Shown piece after piece: positions 44,005 to 52,324 of a stretch of 64,000 bases of DNA. The notes beneath the pieces were generated by a model. That model made no database searches, was not told the DNA's origin, and worked only from the letters and a program-made list of their open reading frames with translations. Source of the DNA: Cyclobacteriaceae bacterium. Lineage in GTDB: Bacteria; Bacteroidota; Bacteroidia; Cytophagales; Cyclobacteriaceae. The stretch is taken from positions 2,218,492 to 2,282,491 of the forward strand of contig JAHBUE010000001.1 of the NCBI GenBank assembly GCA_019638235.1, written 5' to 3'. Positions within the stretch are counted from its first letter, which is position 1. Every line of letters begins with the position of its first letter. The position numbers were made by a program, and so were the translations under genes.

Positions 44005-46704
44005 TTGATAAACAAAGTATTATATCGATTTTGCGTAATTTGTTTCAAGGTTACGGCTTTGTTGCTGGTGTATTCCCCGGCATTGGGGCAGTCGCCTGAG
44101 ATGGATAGCCTGAAAACTGCATTGAAAGAAACTAAGGATCCGGTTAAACGGATTGAAATACTCAATTCTCTATCTTACAAATTCATTGATTATAACGATA
44201 GCCTTGCGCTTGATTATGCCCATCAGGCATTGGAACAGGCCGTTCGTATAAAGTATTTACGCGGACAGAAGTATGCCCATACCCTGCTTGGGCTGGGGTA
44301 TTACAGGCTCACGAAATTTGACGAGGCTTTCCTTCATTTAAGGCTTTCTGAAAAAATGGAGGTTACGGATGCAACAGAGCTAACAGCCTTCAACTTGTCC
44401 ATTATAGGATCTGTATACCGCGAACTGGCCAACTACGATTCTGCACGGTATTATTATATGAAGGTAGTCGAGCTTGGAGAAGATAAAGTTTCGAATGGAA
44501 GAATAGGTATCGTGTATAAAAACCTGGGCCAACTTGATGTTATTTTATGGAATAATGCGGATGCGATTACCTGGCTTCGTAAAGCTGAACGATTAGCTGT
44601 TGAGGATAAGGATTTGTATTTGCAGGCCGAAGTTTACAGCTACCTCGGTGCTGTGTATGAGAATTTATTGGATTATACCCTCGCAGAACAATATTTCAAC
44701 AAGCTGTGCGACCTGGCCTCTCAGCAGGTGTTCTATTATCATCTTATAAAATGTGAATTAAGAAAGGCAGAGTTGCTGCACAACAGGGGGCTTTATGCCG
44801 AGGCGCTGAGTACCTGCATGTACGCACTGGAACTAACCGATAAGTATGATCATGCACCACACCTTGCAGAAGTGTACCAGGCTATTGGCGATGTGTATAC
44901 TGAATTAGGGGAGTATGATTTGGCCTTACAATATTACTTCAAGGGACTTCAGATTACCGAACGTATTGGCTTGCGCCTGAATTCGGCCAGAATTGATGCA
45001 CAGATTGCGTGGGTATATAAACAGCAATCCAATTTTGACCTGGCGCTTCGGTATTGTAATCGTTCACTTGAAATAAGAATGCAGATTGGCGACAGGCATG
45101 GTATTTCAAATTCCTATAATTACAGGGGGCTGATCTATTATCAGATGAAGCGGTATCACGAAGCAGCAGCCGATCTGAAAGCTTCCCGTACACTGAGAGA
45201 AAAAATAGGTCATGTGGATGGGATAGCCTCTGCTACTTTTAATCTTTCGCTGGTGTATGAGGATCTGGCAGAATACCAGAAATCATACGAATTGCTAAAA
45301 GAAGTAATTGAGCTTGAAACCAGGATGTCAAAGCCCGACAACCTGGGTATAACCTATAACCAGATGGGAAAGCTCCTTACCAAAATGAATCGCATGGCAG
45401 AAGCCCGCGAGTTTCTGGATAAGGCCGCTGCAAAAGCAATCGAAGCGCAATCTATCCTTCTGAGACACAACAACAGCTTGTTTTATGCACAGTGGTATGC
45501 GGCTTCCGGTAATTATAAGCGCGCCTACGAAAACCAGGTTCTGTATCAGCAATTAAATGACTCGATATATAATCGGAGTGTAGCTACAAAACTTGCCGAA
45601 ATGGAAGCCATGTATCGCGTTGAGCAGAAGGAACAACAAATTAAATTATTGAACCAGGAGAACGAATTACAGCATAATAAATTAGCCCTGCAGCAATCGC
45701 GCATCCGGTCGCAAGGTATTAGTATTGTTTTATCGCTCATCGGGCTTGGCCTGATTACCGTGCTGGCTGTTTTCATTTATATGTATAACAGGCGCATACG
45801 AAGGGCAAACTTTGAAATATTAGAACAGAAGGAAGAGATACAGACACAGGCCGAAGAATTGGTTGATGCCAATGAAGTGCTCGTGCAATTAAACCGTGAG
45901 GTAACGGAAAAGAACGAAGAAATACAGGCTCAGTCGGAAGAATTGATTGAGGCTAATCAAACCATCTATGAAATTAATAAAGGGCTTGAAGAAAAAATAA
46001 ATGAACGCACTAATCGGTTAAAAGAAGCCTACAAGGAATTAGATACCTTTTTTTATCGCGCATCGCATGATTTCAGAAGACCATTAACCACATTTATGGG
46101 CCTGGCTGAAGTGGCGCGGATAACCATTAAAGATAACGCTGCCCTGGGGCTGTTTGAAAAGGTTGATGAAACCGCTCACACACTTGACCGTATGCTGGTA
46201 AAACTTCAGTCGATAAGCGATGTGGGAGCGCAGCAGTTGGTGTACAAAGAAGTATTTATATCAGAATTGATAAATGATATCCTCGACAATTTCAGGGAAG
46301 AAATACAGTCGAAAAATGTCAAAGTGAACACTAAGATTAATCTTAAAGATTCGTTTTACTCATACCCGGCTATGGTTAAAATTGTGTTGGATAACTTAGT
46401 AGAAAATGCCACCCAGTTCGGTTCGCCCGATAACCCGATTATTACCATAACGGTTGAGCAGGAGGGGCCCCAGGTGTTTATACGGGTAACCGATAATGGC
46501 CAGGGTGTTGAGGAAGAGGTACAAGATAAAATCTTCGACATGTACTTTCGGGGCAGCGATAGATCCAAAGGCAATGGATTAGGGTTGTACATTGCTAAAA
46601 AGGCTGTTGAGAAACTAAGCGGAACCATTAGCGTTTCCAGTAAGGTTTATGCCGGGTCAACCTTTACGGTTATGTTGCCTGTTGGTAATTCAACCGGAAT
46701 GTGA
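44005..46704 (+). CDS. TPR-domain sensor histidine kinase
   Basis: 899 residues from a TTG start; the next ATG (44101) would delete the signal peptide (VTALLLVYSPALGQSPE), so the TTG is preferred. In order: a signal peptide, about ten TPRs to residue 500, a coiled segment, a membrane helix near 575 (ISIVLSLIGLGLITVLAVFI), an extended coiled coil, a dimerisation domain with the phospho-acceptor His in FYRASHDFRRPLTTFMG, and an ATPase domain (LDNLVENATQF, VTDNGQGVE, GNGLGLYIAKKAVEKLSG). No response regulator gene is adjacent, so it is an orphan kinase; the sensed signal is unknown. Confidence 0.9.
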   Translation: MINKVLYRFCVICFKVTALLLVYSPALGQSPEMDSLKTALKETKDPVKRIEILNSLSYKFIDYNDSLALDYAHQALEQAVRIKYLRGQKYAHTLLGLGYYRLTKFDEAFLHLRLSEKMEVTDATELTAFNLSIIGSVYRELANYDSARYYYMKVVELGEDKVSNGRIGIVYKNLGQLDVILWNNADAITWLRKAERLAVEDKDLYLQAEVYSYLGAVYENLLDYTLAEQYFNKLCDLASQQVFYYHLIKCELRKAELLHNRGLYAEALSTCMYALELTDKYDHAPHLAEVYQAIGDVYTELGEYDLALQYYFKGLQITERIGLRLNSARIDAQIAWVYKQQSNFDLALRYCNRSLEIRMQIGDRHGISNSYNYRGLIYYQMKRYHEAAADLKASRTLREKIGHVDGIASATFNLSLVYEDLAEYQKSYELLKEVIELETRMSKPDNLGITYNQMGKLLTKMNRMAEAREFLDKAAAKAIEAQSILLRHNNSLFYAQWYAASGNYKRAYENQVLYQQLNDSIYNRSVATKLAEMEAMYRVEQKEQQIKLLNQENELQHNKLALQQSRIRSQGISIVLSLIGLGLITVLAVFIYMYNRRIRRANFEILEQKEEIQTQAEELVDANEVLVQLNREVTEKNEEIQAQSEELIEANQTIYEINKGLEEKINERTNRLKEAYKELDTFFYRASHDFRRPLTTFMGLAEVARITIKDNAALGLFEKVDETAHTLDRMLVKLQSISDVGAQQLVYKEVFISELINDILDNFREEIQSKNVKVNTKINLKDSFYSYPAMVKIVLDNLVENATQFGSPDNPIITITVEQEGPQVFIRVTDNGQGVEEEVQDKIFDMYFRGSDRSKGNGLGLYIAKKAVEKLSGTISVSSKVYAGSTFTVMLPVGNSTGM

Positions 46705-46748
46705 CATCAATCATTTTTTTATCCGGTTTTAACCTCTAATTTTCGGCA

Positions 46749-47771
46749 ATGATGAGGATGTTTAAGAACAGAAGCTTTTCAATAGACCTGGGTAACAGCA
46801 ACACCCTTGTGGCCGACTCTACCCGTATGTTGCTTGCCCAGCCATCCTATATTGTGTTTAATGCAAACCATTCCGTTAAGGCTGTTGGCGAACAGGCTTA
46901 TGAAATGTTTGAGAAGACGCACGAAGAACTTACCCCCGTAAAGCCCTTACGTGGGGGCGTTATTGCCGATTTCAATTCGGCCAGCCTGATGATTAAAGAA
47001 TTAGTGAACCGGGCTTATACGCAAAAGGCTTCGTTCCTTTCCGGTTACGACCATATTATTTCCGGTGTTCCGTATTATACTACCGAAGTGGAACGCAGGG
47101 CGCTGCGCGATGCCATTGACCAATTCAATCCGCGTAAGCGTTCATTGTTGTTTGAGCCGTTAGCCGCTGCCATTGGTATGGGGCTTAACGTTCAGGAGCC
47201 TGACGGAAAAATGGTAATTGATATTGGCGGGGGTATAACCGAAATTGTTATCATTTCCCTTTCGGGGATTGCAGCGTTTCAATCCATAAAAGTAGCGGGC
47301 GATACCTTTGACATGAACATCCAGGATTATTTCCGAAGAAACTTTAACATGTCGATTGGGTTGAAGACAGCCGAGCAAGTGAAAATTTTGGCCGGTTCAG
47401 CATTAGATGAAATTAACCCGATACCCGATACCCTTGCGGTGAAAGGAAAAGATTTGATGACGGGCATACCCGTTACACGCAAAATCGACCATCGCGAAAT
47501 AGCCTTTATCCTTGAGAAATCGGTAGCGTCAATTGAACGTAGTATTGTTCAAACATTAGAAACCTGCCCGCCAGAGCTTGCTGCTGATATTTATCAAAAC
47601 GGTATGCACATTACCGGTGGCAGTTCATTATTGCGCGGGCTGAAGCAGCGTTTTGAAAAGAATATGAAGTTGCCGGTTCACCTCGATGAGCAACCGTTGT
47701 CTTCCGTTAGCCGGGGCATTGCCCGCGTGTTGGCTAACCCAAAGAAGTTTACAGGTGTGCTTATCGATTAA
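46749..47771 (+). CDS. MreB-like actin-family protein
   Basis: 340 residues. Actin fold: FSIDLGNSNTLVADSTRMLL (phosphate 1), VKPLRGGVIADFNSASLMIK, EPLAAAIGMGLNVQEPDGKM with VIDIGGGITEIVIISLSGI (phosphate 2) and HITGGSSLLRGLKQRFEKNM (adenosine). This is close to MreB, the cell-wall guide filament, but there are no mreC, mreD or pbp genes beside it; the neighbours are a sensor kinase and an acyltransferase, so it is likely a paralogue. Its 3' end overlaps the acyltransferase frame. Confidence 0.9.
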   Translation: MMRMFKNRSFSIDLGNSNTLVADSTRMLLAQPSYIVFNANHSVKAVGEQAYEMFEKTHEELTPVKPLRGGVIADFNSASLMIKELVNRAYTQKASFLSGYDHIISGVPYYTTEVERRALRDAIDQFNPRKRSLLFEPLAAAIGMGLNVQEPDGKMVIDIGGGITEIVIISLSGIAAFQSIKVAGDTFDMNIQDYFRRNFNMSIGLKTAEQVKILAGSALDEINPIPDTLAVKGKDLMTGIPVTRKIDHREIAFILEKSVASIERSIVQTLETCPPELAADIYQNGMHITGGSSLLRGLKQRFEKNMKLPVHLDEQPLSSVSRGIARVLANPKKFTGVLID

Positions 47772-48351
47772 GTCAACACTTGTGTTCAAGGGTATAGCCA
47801 GGTTCATCTTACGCCTGATGGGTTGGAAGACCCAACCTGCCGGAGTTTTTCCTATTCAACCCAAAAAATATGTGATGATTGTTGCCCCGCATACCAGTGG
47901 TTGGGATTTTATAATTGGCGTGTTATACCGCAGTGCGCTGCAATTAACCCATGCCCGTTATTTGGGTAAGATGGAGTTGTTCCGGCCGCCATTCGGATTT
48001 ATTTTCAAGTGGTTGGGCGGCACGCCCGTAAATCGTAGCTCAAGTCAGAATATGGTTGATGAAGTGGTGAAGATATTTAATCAACACGACAGGTTTGCTT
48101 TGGCGCTTTCACCCGAAGGAACGCGGAAGCGGGTGGAGCGGCTGCGCACCGGCTTTTATAACATTGCCAAAAACGCGGGCGTGCCCATAGTTATGGTTGG
48201 CCTCGACTTTAAGAATAAGCGGGTTATTTTTTCCAAACCCTTCATGCCTTCCGATAATCAGCAGCATGATTTTGACCATATTCTGAAATTCTTTGGCCCG
48301 ATTAAAGGCAAATACCCGGATAATGGGTTGGGGCATTTGTTATTACCTTAA
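47755..48351 (+). CDS. PlsC-like 1-acylglycerol-3-phosphate acyltransferase family protein
   Basis: 198 residues if translation begins at the GTG at 47755, which overlaps the mreB-like gene by 17 bp; a second GTG at 47782 is equally plausible, and neither has a clear binding site. The catalytic HX4D motif is in IVAPHTSGWDFIIGV and the glycerol-phosphate motif in ALSPEGTRKRVERLRTGFYN. Probable membrane-associated acyltransferase in phospholipid synthesis or remodelling; the small size fits the short PlsC-like family. It is coupled to the MreB-like gene. Confidence 0.82.
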   Translation: MCLSIKSTLVFKGIARFILRLMGWKTQPAGVFPIQPKKYVMIVAPHTSGWDFIIGVLYRSALQLTHARYLGKMELFRPPFGFIFKWLGGTPVNRSSSQNMVDEVVKIFNQHDRFALALSPEGTRKRVERLRTGFYNIAKNAGVPIVMVGLDFKNKRVIFSKPFMPSDNQQHDFDHILKFFGPIKGKYPDNGLGHLLLP

Positions 48352-48377
48352 CCTTTCGGGGCATTGCTGATAAATTA

Positions 48378-48456
48378 TTTTGATAGATAGAGATATTTCA
48401 CGAAAATCGTTGTTGGTGAGCTTACGCGCAAGCCTTCGCTCAAACACCAACAACGA
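48378..48456 (-). repeat. Dispersed palindromic repeat, copy B
   Basis: Inverted counterpart of the repeat at 26236-26299. Its reverse complement contains the stem CGTTGTTGGTG ... CACCAACAACG and the shared flank reading GATTTTCGTGAAATAT then CTATCTATCAAAA. It sits exactly where the ordinary chromosome ends and the Rhs island begins. Confidence 0.85.
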
Positions 48457-48488
48457 CAGAAAAATTAAGTAATTAAACAATAGTTAGT

Positions 48489-48941
48489 ATGAAATTTCTT
48501 AAAGTTATATCACTTTTTGTTTTTATTAGTATGTTCTCATGTACTTGGAAGAGAGGAATTAGAGGAGAGGAGCTAATCAAAAATTTAAAAGAAGTTGAAA
48601 GTATAAACGGGCCTGTGATTTACAGCTATGACCTATCATCGGGTGAATTGCAAGCAGTATATAAGTACGAGTATATGAAATTGCCGGAATATAGAATTTC
48701 TATCAATAAGGACTCATTACAAATTGGTGACACATTTATTGGATGGATAATTGTTTCTTCTTCATCTTATGTGAGAGCAAAGGTCTATTCTCCTGAAACT
48801 TTTGAAATGGTAGGAGAAGAGGGTGAAATTAGAAAAATAATAAAATACAAAACTGATAAGCTTGGTGTCCAAGAATTCAGAGGTGAGATTTGGATGGACT
48901 CCATTCGTATTCCATTCATTTACAAATTTCTTGTTAGGTAG
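48489..48941 (+). CDS. Small lipoprotein of unknown function at the island edge
   Basis: 150 residues; MKFLKVISLFVFISMFSC is a lipoprotein signal with the lipobox ending at Cys. The rest is beta-rich (IVSSSSYVRAKVYSPETFEM). A/T-rich codon use differs from the preceding genes and resembles the cassette genes that follow. It may be the small partner gene of an Rhs module whose core lies outside or has been lost. No family recognised. Confidence 0.7.
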   Translation: MKFLKVISLFVFISMFSCTWKRGIRGEELIKNLKEVESINGPVIYSYDLSSGELQAVYKYEYMKLPEYRISINKDSLQIGDTFIGWIIVSSSSYVRAKVYSPETFEMVGEEGEIRKIIKYKTDKLGVQEFRGEIWMDSIRIPFIYKFLVR

Positions 48942-49033
48942 AGTAGTGTATCAAAGTGAGTAGTGTACTCAAAAGTATGATGGCTTGTAAATAATTGAAA
49001 ATCAATACCAATTAACAGATTTACTTTGATGAC

Positions 49034-50080
49034 ATGAAAGTAACGCATACCAAAAGCAACGTTATTCAGTACAACGAGTATTACCCGTTTGGCTTGCAAA
49101 CCAATACAAGCTGGACAAGAGAAAACACGTATGGCAATGCTTACTTATATAATGAAGGCAGCGAGCTGAACAGCACAACCGGCTGGTACGAAATGTTTTA
49201 CCGGGGCTATGATGCCGCGTTGGGCAGGATGTTTGAAGTAGACCCGTTTGCTTCCGACTTTATGTCGTTAAGTCCATACCATTATGTTGGCAACAACCCT
49301 GCATTATTAACCGACCCGAGTGGAGGCTCCACGCCTGAACTGCGCGAGTTAACAGCCATGATAAATACCCCGGGCTTCTTTGATGTTTGGATACCGGGCA
49401 ATGGAATTTTCGGGCATGTGGGGCCGGGTTCGAGACATCATTGGAGTGACAATATTTACAGAAGCCCCGAAGCCCAGCAACTACGCGATTATTTTTTAAT
49501 GCCCAGTAGTGGCTTTGTGTCAAAGTATAATCAGAGTATTGAAAGTTACCAAATAGAACAAGGCAGCGAGAGAGTAAGGAATAGGTTTTTAAGATACTAT
49601 AATAGATTAATACCTTCGCCTGGTACTACTTTTGAGTCTTGGTTAAAGAAACAGGCACAAGGATGGCCTACAAGAAGAGAACTCCATGAAATGTTTGATG
49701 AATCCTTTGAAATGTATTCTAAAAGCCTTCAGCAGAAAATTTTAGATCAGGGATGGAATGGTAGGTATGGACAACTTATGGCTTTTAATGAGGTTTACAA
49801 GAGTGGTTACTATAATGTTTTGGAAGCAAAGTTAAAAGAGGGTCAGGCCTATCAATGGCAAATTGACTTGACGCGTGTTAATGTTGCTGTCGGTCGAGTG
49901 GACTTACAGACTCCTTCGAATCCGTTCGGGTTTGTTTCAGGAATTGATTCTCGTTTTGGAGAAACAGGATTTGATATTGGCAACTATTATCATCAGGTTA
50001 GTTGGATTAAAATATTTGATGCAGGTAATGGGGATACAATTATTGTTGGATGGACATTTTCACCACTTGCTCCTAAATAA
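49034..50080 (+). CDS. Truncated Rhs core with variable tip (cassette 1)
   Basis: 348 residues. The Rhs-associated core starts at once (MKVTHTKSNVIQYNEYYPFG, LYNEGSELNSTTGWYEMFYR, GYDAALGRMFEVDPFASDF), through LTDPSGG and the shared PGFFDVWIPGNGIFGHVGPG stretch to about residue 141. The tip (142-348) is unique in the window, is mostly helical (LHEMFDESFEMYSKSLQQKI) and ends FDAGNGDTIIVGWTFSPLAPK-like beta strands. An in-frame stop lies just upstream (TAA before CAGATTTACTTTGATGAC), so YD repeats and signal are absent: this is an orphan fragment rather than a working Rhs gene. Tip activity unknown; a toxin role is inferred only from the Rhs layout. Confidence 0.85.
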   Translation: MKVTHTKSNVIQYNEYYPFGLQTNTSWTRENTYGNAYLYNEGSELNSTTGWYEMFYRGYDAALGRMFEVDPFASDFMSLSPYHYVGNNPALLTDPSGGSTPELRELTAMINTPGFFDVWIPGNGIFGHVGPGSRHHWSDNIYRSPEAQQLRDYFLMPSSGFVSKYNQSIESYQIEQGSERVRNRFLRYYNRLIPSPGTTFESWLKKQAQGWPTRRELHEMFDESFEMYSKSLQQKILDQGWNGRYGQLMAFNEVYKSGYYNVLEAKLKEGQAYQWQIDLTRVNVAVGRVDLQTPSNPFGFVSGIDSRFGETGFDIGNYYHQVSWIKIFDAGNGDTIIVGWTFSPLAPK

Positions 50081-50087
50081 TTTTACA

Positions 50088-50597
50088 ATGAGGGTATTAC
50101 TTCTATTTATATTGTGTTTTCAAGACCTTGCTTTAAGGGAAATTCGGCCACAAACTGAACCTGACGATTTAAAGAAATTTATTGAGCGGATAGTTACTGA
50201 TGATGAGTTGAAGACAATGCTATTTTCATACGATTATCATGGTGATCATCCGCTATTCATTGCATATAACAAGGTTGTAAAGGAAGTGATGGATACGGCT
50301 GCATATAATCATGGTTGGAATTGGGAGTATGAAATCGACCTTAAATTTGGTGACAAGTATGTTTACCTTAGGGAGCATGATTTTCTATTTATTGAGGCAG
50401 TGAGTTATTATCTTCAATTTGACTCAATTTTTTTTAAGAATGACCGCGCTTTTTTGCATCTGAGAACAAACACAATGAACACTAAACTTCAGGAATTGTT
50501 TTATTTCGAAGGTTTAATCGAATTTAGGAAAGAAGGTAATACATGGTTTATTAGTAATAAAAAATTACGAGAAAAGAATAAAGAGAGTAAATGGTGA
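50088..50597 (+). CDS. Possible immunity protein of cassette 1
   Basis: 169 residues from the ATG at 50088, 7 bp after the Rhs tip stop. The N-terminus (MRVLLLFILCFQDLALRE) looks like a secretion signal, so the mature part would be periplasmic. It is rich in charged and aromatic residues (LKFGDKYVYLREHDFLFIEA). No family recognised; immunity function is inferred from its position directly after the tip. Confidence 0.65.
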   Translation: MRVLLLFILCFQDLALREIRPQTEPDDLKKFIERIVTDDELKTMLFSYDYHGDHPLFIAYNKVVKEVMDTAAYNHGWNWEYEIDLKFGDKYVYLREHDFLFIEAVSYYLQFDSIFFKNDRAFLHLRTNTMNTKLQELFYFEGLIEFRKEGNTWFISNKKLREKNKESKW

Positions 50598-50606
50598 ATT
50601 TTTTTA

Positions 50607-50661
50607 GTCATGCTGTAATTTATCAGGTGGAGTTATTTTAAAGAGCTAAGTAATTTTAAGC
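50607..50661 (+). repeat. Cassette junction repeat, copy 1
   Basis: About 55 bp of the type ATGCTGTAATTTATCAGG then TGGAGTTATTTTAAAGAGC and TAAGTAATTTTAAG, directly before the next Rhs core. Homologous copies are at 52231, 54353 and 55952. Confidence 0.85.
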
Positions 50662-50700
50662 TACGAGAACGAAAGCAACAACTGGGTTTACTTTGATGAT

Positions 50701-51843
50701 ATGAAAGTAACGCATACCAAAAGCAACGTTATACAGTACAACGAATATTACCCGTTTGGCTTGCAAAGCAATACAAGCTGGACGAGAGAAAACCACAGCA
50801 ATAATTATTTGTACAATGAAGGCAGCGAACTAAACAGCACAACGGGCTGGTATGAAATGTTTTACCGGGGCTATGATGCTGCCTTGGGAAGAATGTTTGA
50901 AATAGACCCGTTTGCTTCCGACTTTGTGTCGTTAAGTCCATACCATTATGTTGGCAACAACCCCGCGTTACTAACCGACCCGAGCGGAGGCTCCACGCCT
51001 GAACTACGGGAGTTAACAGCGCAAATAAATACCCCGGGTTTCTTTGATGTTTGGATACCAGGCAATGGAAACTTCGGGCCGATAGGGCCGGGTTCGGGCA
51101 ACCATTGGAGTGATGGAATCGGGCGGTCTGATTGGAGTGCCAACGGAGGAAGTGAGTCTTACAGAATGGAGTTAGCATTTACTAACAGATATGGAGGCTA
51201 CCAGGTTGGTGGTTCATTTTACAATTTAGATGGAGGCCGCCTTGGATTTGAAAACGGGCAAATGAGGGTATGGAATCCTGTGGGTGGAGCGTTAGCGTAT
51301 AGTGTTTCTTATGAAGAGGATGGCAAACTTTATGTTGATCAGTATTACTATGGGGAATGGCAAACGCAAAATTATAGTAGTTCTAATGATGGCTTAGAAA
51401 AAATGAGTCTTTTAATAGGGAGCGCATCATTAGGAGTTGATTTTTATAGAGACGTAATGTTTGATGGAGAAACTTATATCGATATGCATGGTAATCGTAG
51501 AAACGTATTCAAGCATAATAAAAATGGACAGTTGATCATTGGGAAAGAAGGGAAACCAGGGCCAAATTCGTCTAAAGCAGCTAATGTAATTAGTAAAGCT
51601 AAAGGAATAAAAGGATTTGGATTTTTACTTAATGGTGCTGGAATTTTTGTTACTCTCGTTAAAATAAATAATGAAGGATTCAACCGTAAAAATGGTACTG
51701 ATTTGGCTATGGGTCTATGGGCCTATACTCCGGGGGGATGGGTATTGTCCGGTGGATATTTTTTAAACAGTTTAGCCCCTGATGAAATCAAGTTTAAAAG
51801 TGACCCCACGATTGCTTGGAAGGTTGGAAACCCTAATTGGTAA
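50701..51843 (+). CDS. Truncated Rhs core with variable tip (cassette 2)
   Basis: 380 residues. The core to about residue 140 is nearly identical to cassette 1 (one-residue-shorter ENHSNNYLYN variant; EIDPFASDFVSLSPYHYVGN). The frame stays open upstream of the ATG for YENESNNWVYFDD, then meets a stop at the junction repeat. The tip has a beta-rich first half (GGYQVGGSFYNLDGGRLGFE) and a hydrophobic, Gly-rich end (GIKGFGFLLNGAGIFVTLVK, GTDLAMGLWAYTPGGWVLSG) that could insert in membranes. The final residues overlap nothing; the small membrane gene starts 2 bp later. Confidence 0.85.
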   Translation: MKVTHTKSNVIQYNEYYPFGLQSNTSWTRENHSNNYLYNEGSELNSTTGWYEMFYRGYDAALGRMFEIDPFASDFVSLSPYHYVGNNPALLTDPSGGSTPELRELTAQINTPGFFDVWIPGNGNFGPIGPGSGNHWSDGIGRSDWSANGGSESYRMELAFTNRYGGYQVGGSFYNLDGGRLGFENGQMRVWNPVGGALAYSVSYEEDGKLYVDQYYYGEWQTQNYSSSNDGLEKMSLLIGSASLGVDFYRDVMFDGETYIDMHGNRRNVFKHNKNGQLIIGKEGKPGPNSSKAANVISKAKGIKGFGFLLNGAGIFVTLVKINNEGFNRKNGTDLAMGLWAYTPGGWVLSGGYFLNSLAPDEIKFKSDPTIAWKVGNPNW

Positions 51844-51845
51844 AA

Positions 51846-52199
51846 ATGTATTTTTTTAAATATATGTATTTTAGAATATATTCCTTTTATGTCAAGGAAT
51901 GGGAAACTGATATACCAGGTATTTATTCTTTGTCAATAGTCACGATTTTTCAAGCATTGAATTTGTACACGCTGTTTAAGTTATTTAGTTATTTTTTTCC
52001 TAATGTTCTCAATTACCTCTCTAACACCATTAATCTTTTGCTGTTATATTTTTTAATTGCTATAATTAATTGGTATCTCCTTAGCTTTAACTCAATTTCG
52101 ATAGAATCTATTAAAGAGGATGATGTTCAGAAGAATAAACGAGGAAAATACATTGTTGTTTATATCGTTTTATCTCTATTATTTTTCTTTATAACCTGA
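51846..52199 (+). CDS. Small membrane protein of cassette 2 (possible immunity)
   Basis: 117 residues, starting 2 bp after the Rhs stop. Three membrane segments are evident (SLSIVTIFQALNLYTLFKLF, TINLLLLYFLIAIINWYLL, YIVVYIVLSLLFFFIT). The plan of an aromatic N-terminus (MYFFKYMYFRIYSFYVKEW), TM segments and a charged loop resembles the proteins at 55598-55966 and 57485-57865. An immunity role against a membrane-active tip is inferred from position. Confidence 0.7.
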   Translation: MYFFKYMYFRIYSFYVKEWETDIPGIYSLSIVTIFQALNLYTLFKLFSYFFPNVLNYLSNTINLLLLYFLIAIINWYLLSFNSISIESIKEDDVQKNKRGKYIVVYIVLSLLFFFIT

Positions 52200-52230
52200 G
52201 TGGTAGTGTTACAGAAGTATGATGGGTTAA

Positions 52231-52284
52231 GTAATGCTGTACTTTATCAGGTAGAGCTATTTTAAAGAGCTAAGTAATTTTAAG
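52231..52284 (+). repeat. Cassette junction repeat, copy 2
   Basis: Reads ATGCTGTACTTTATCAGG, TAGAGCTATTTTAAAGAGC and TAAGTAATTTTAAG, differing at only a few positions from the copy at 50607. Confidence 0.85.
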
Positions 52285-52324
52285 CTACGAAAACCAGAGC
52301 GACAACCCGGTATACTTTGATGAC

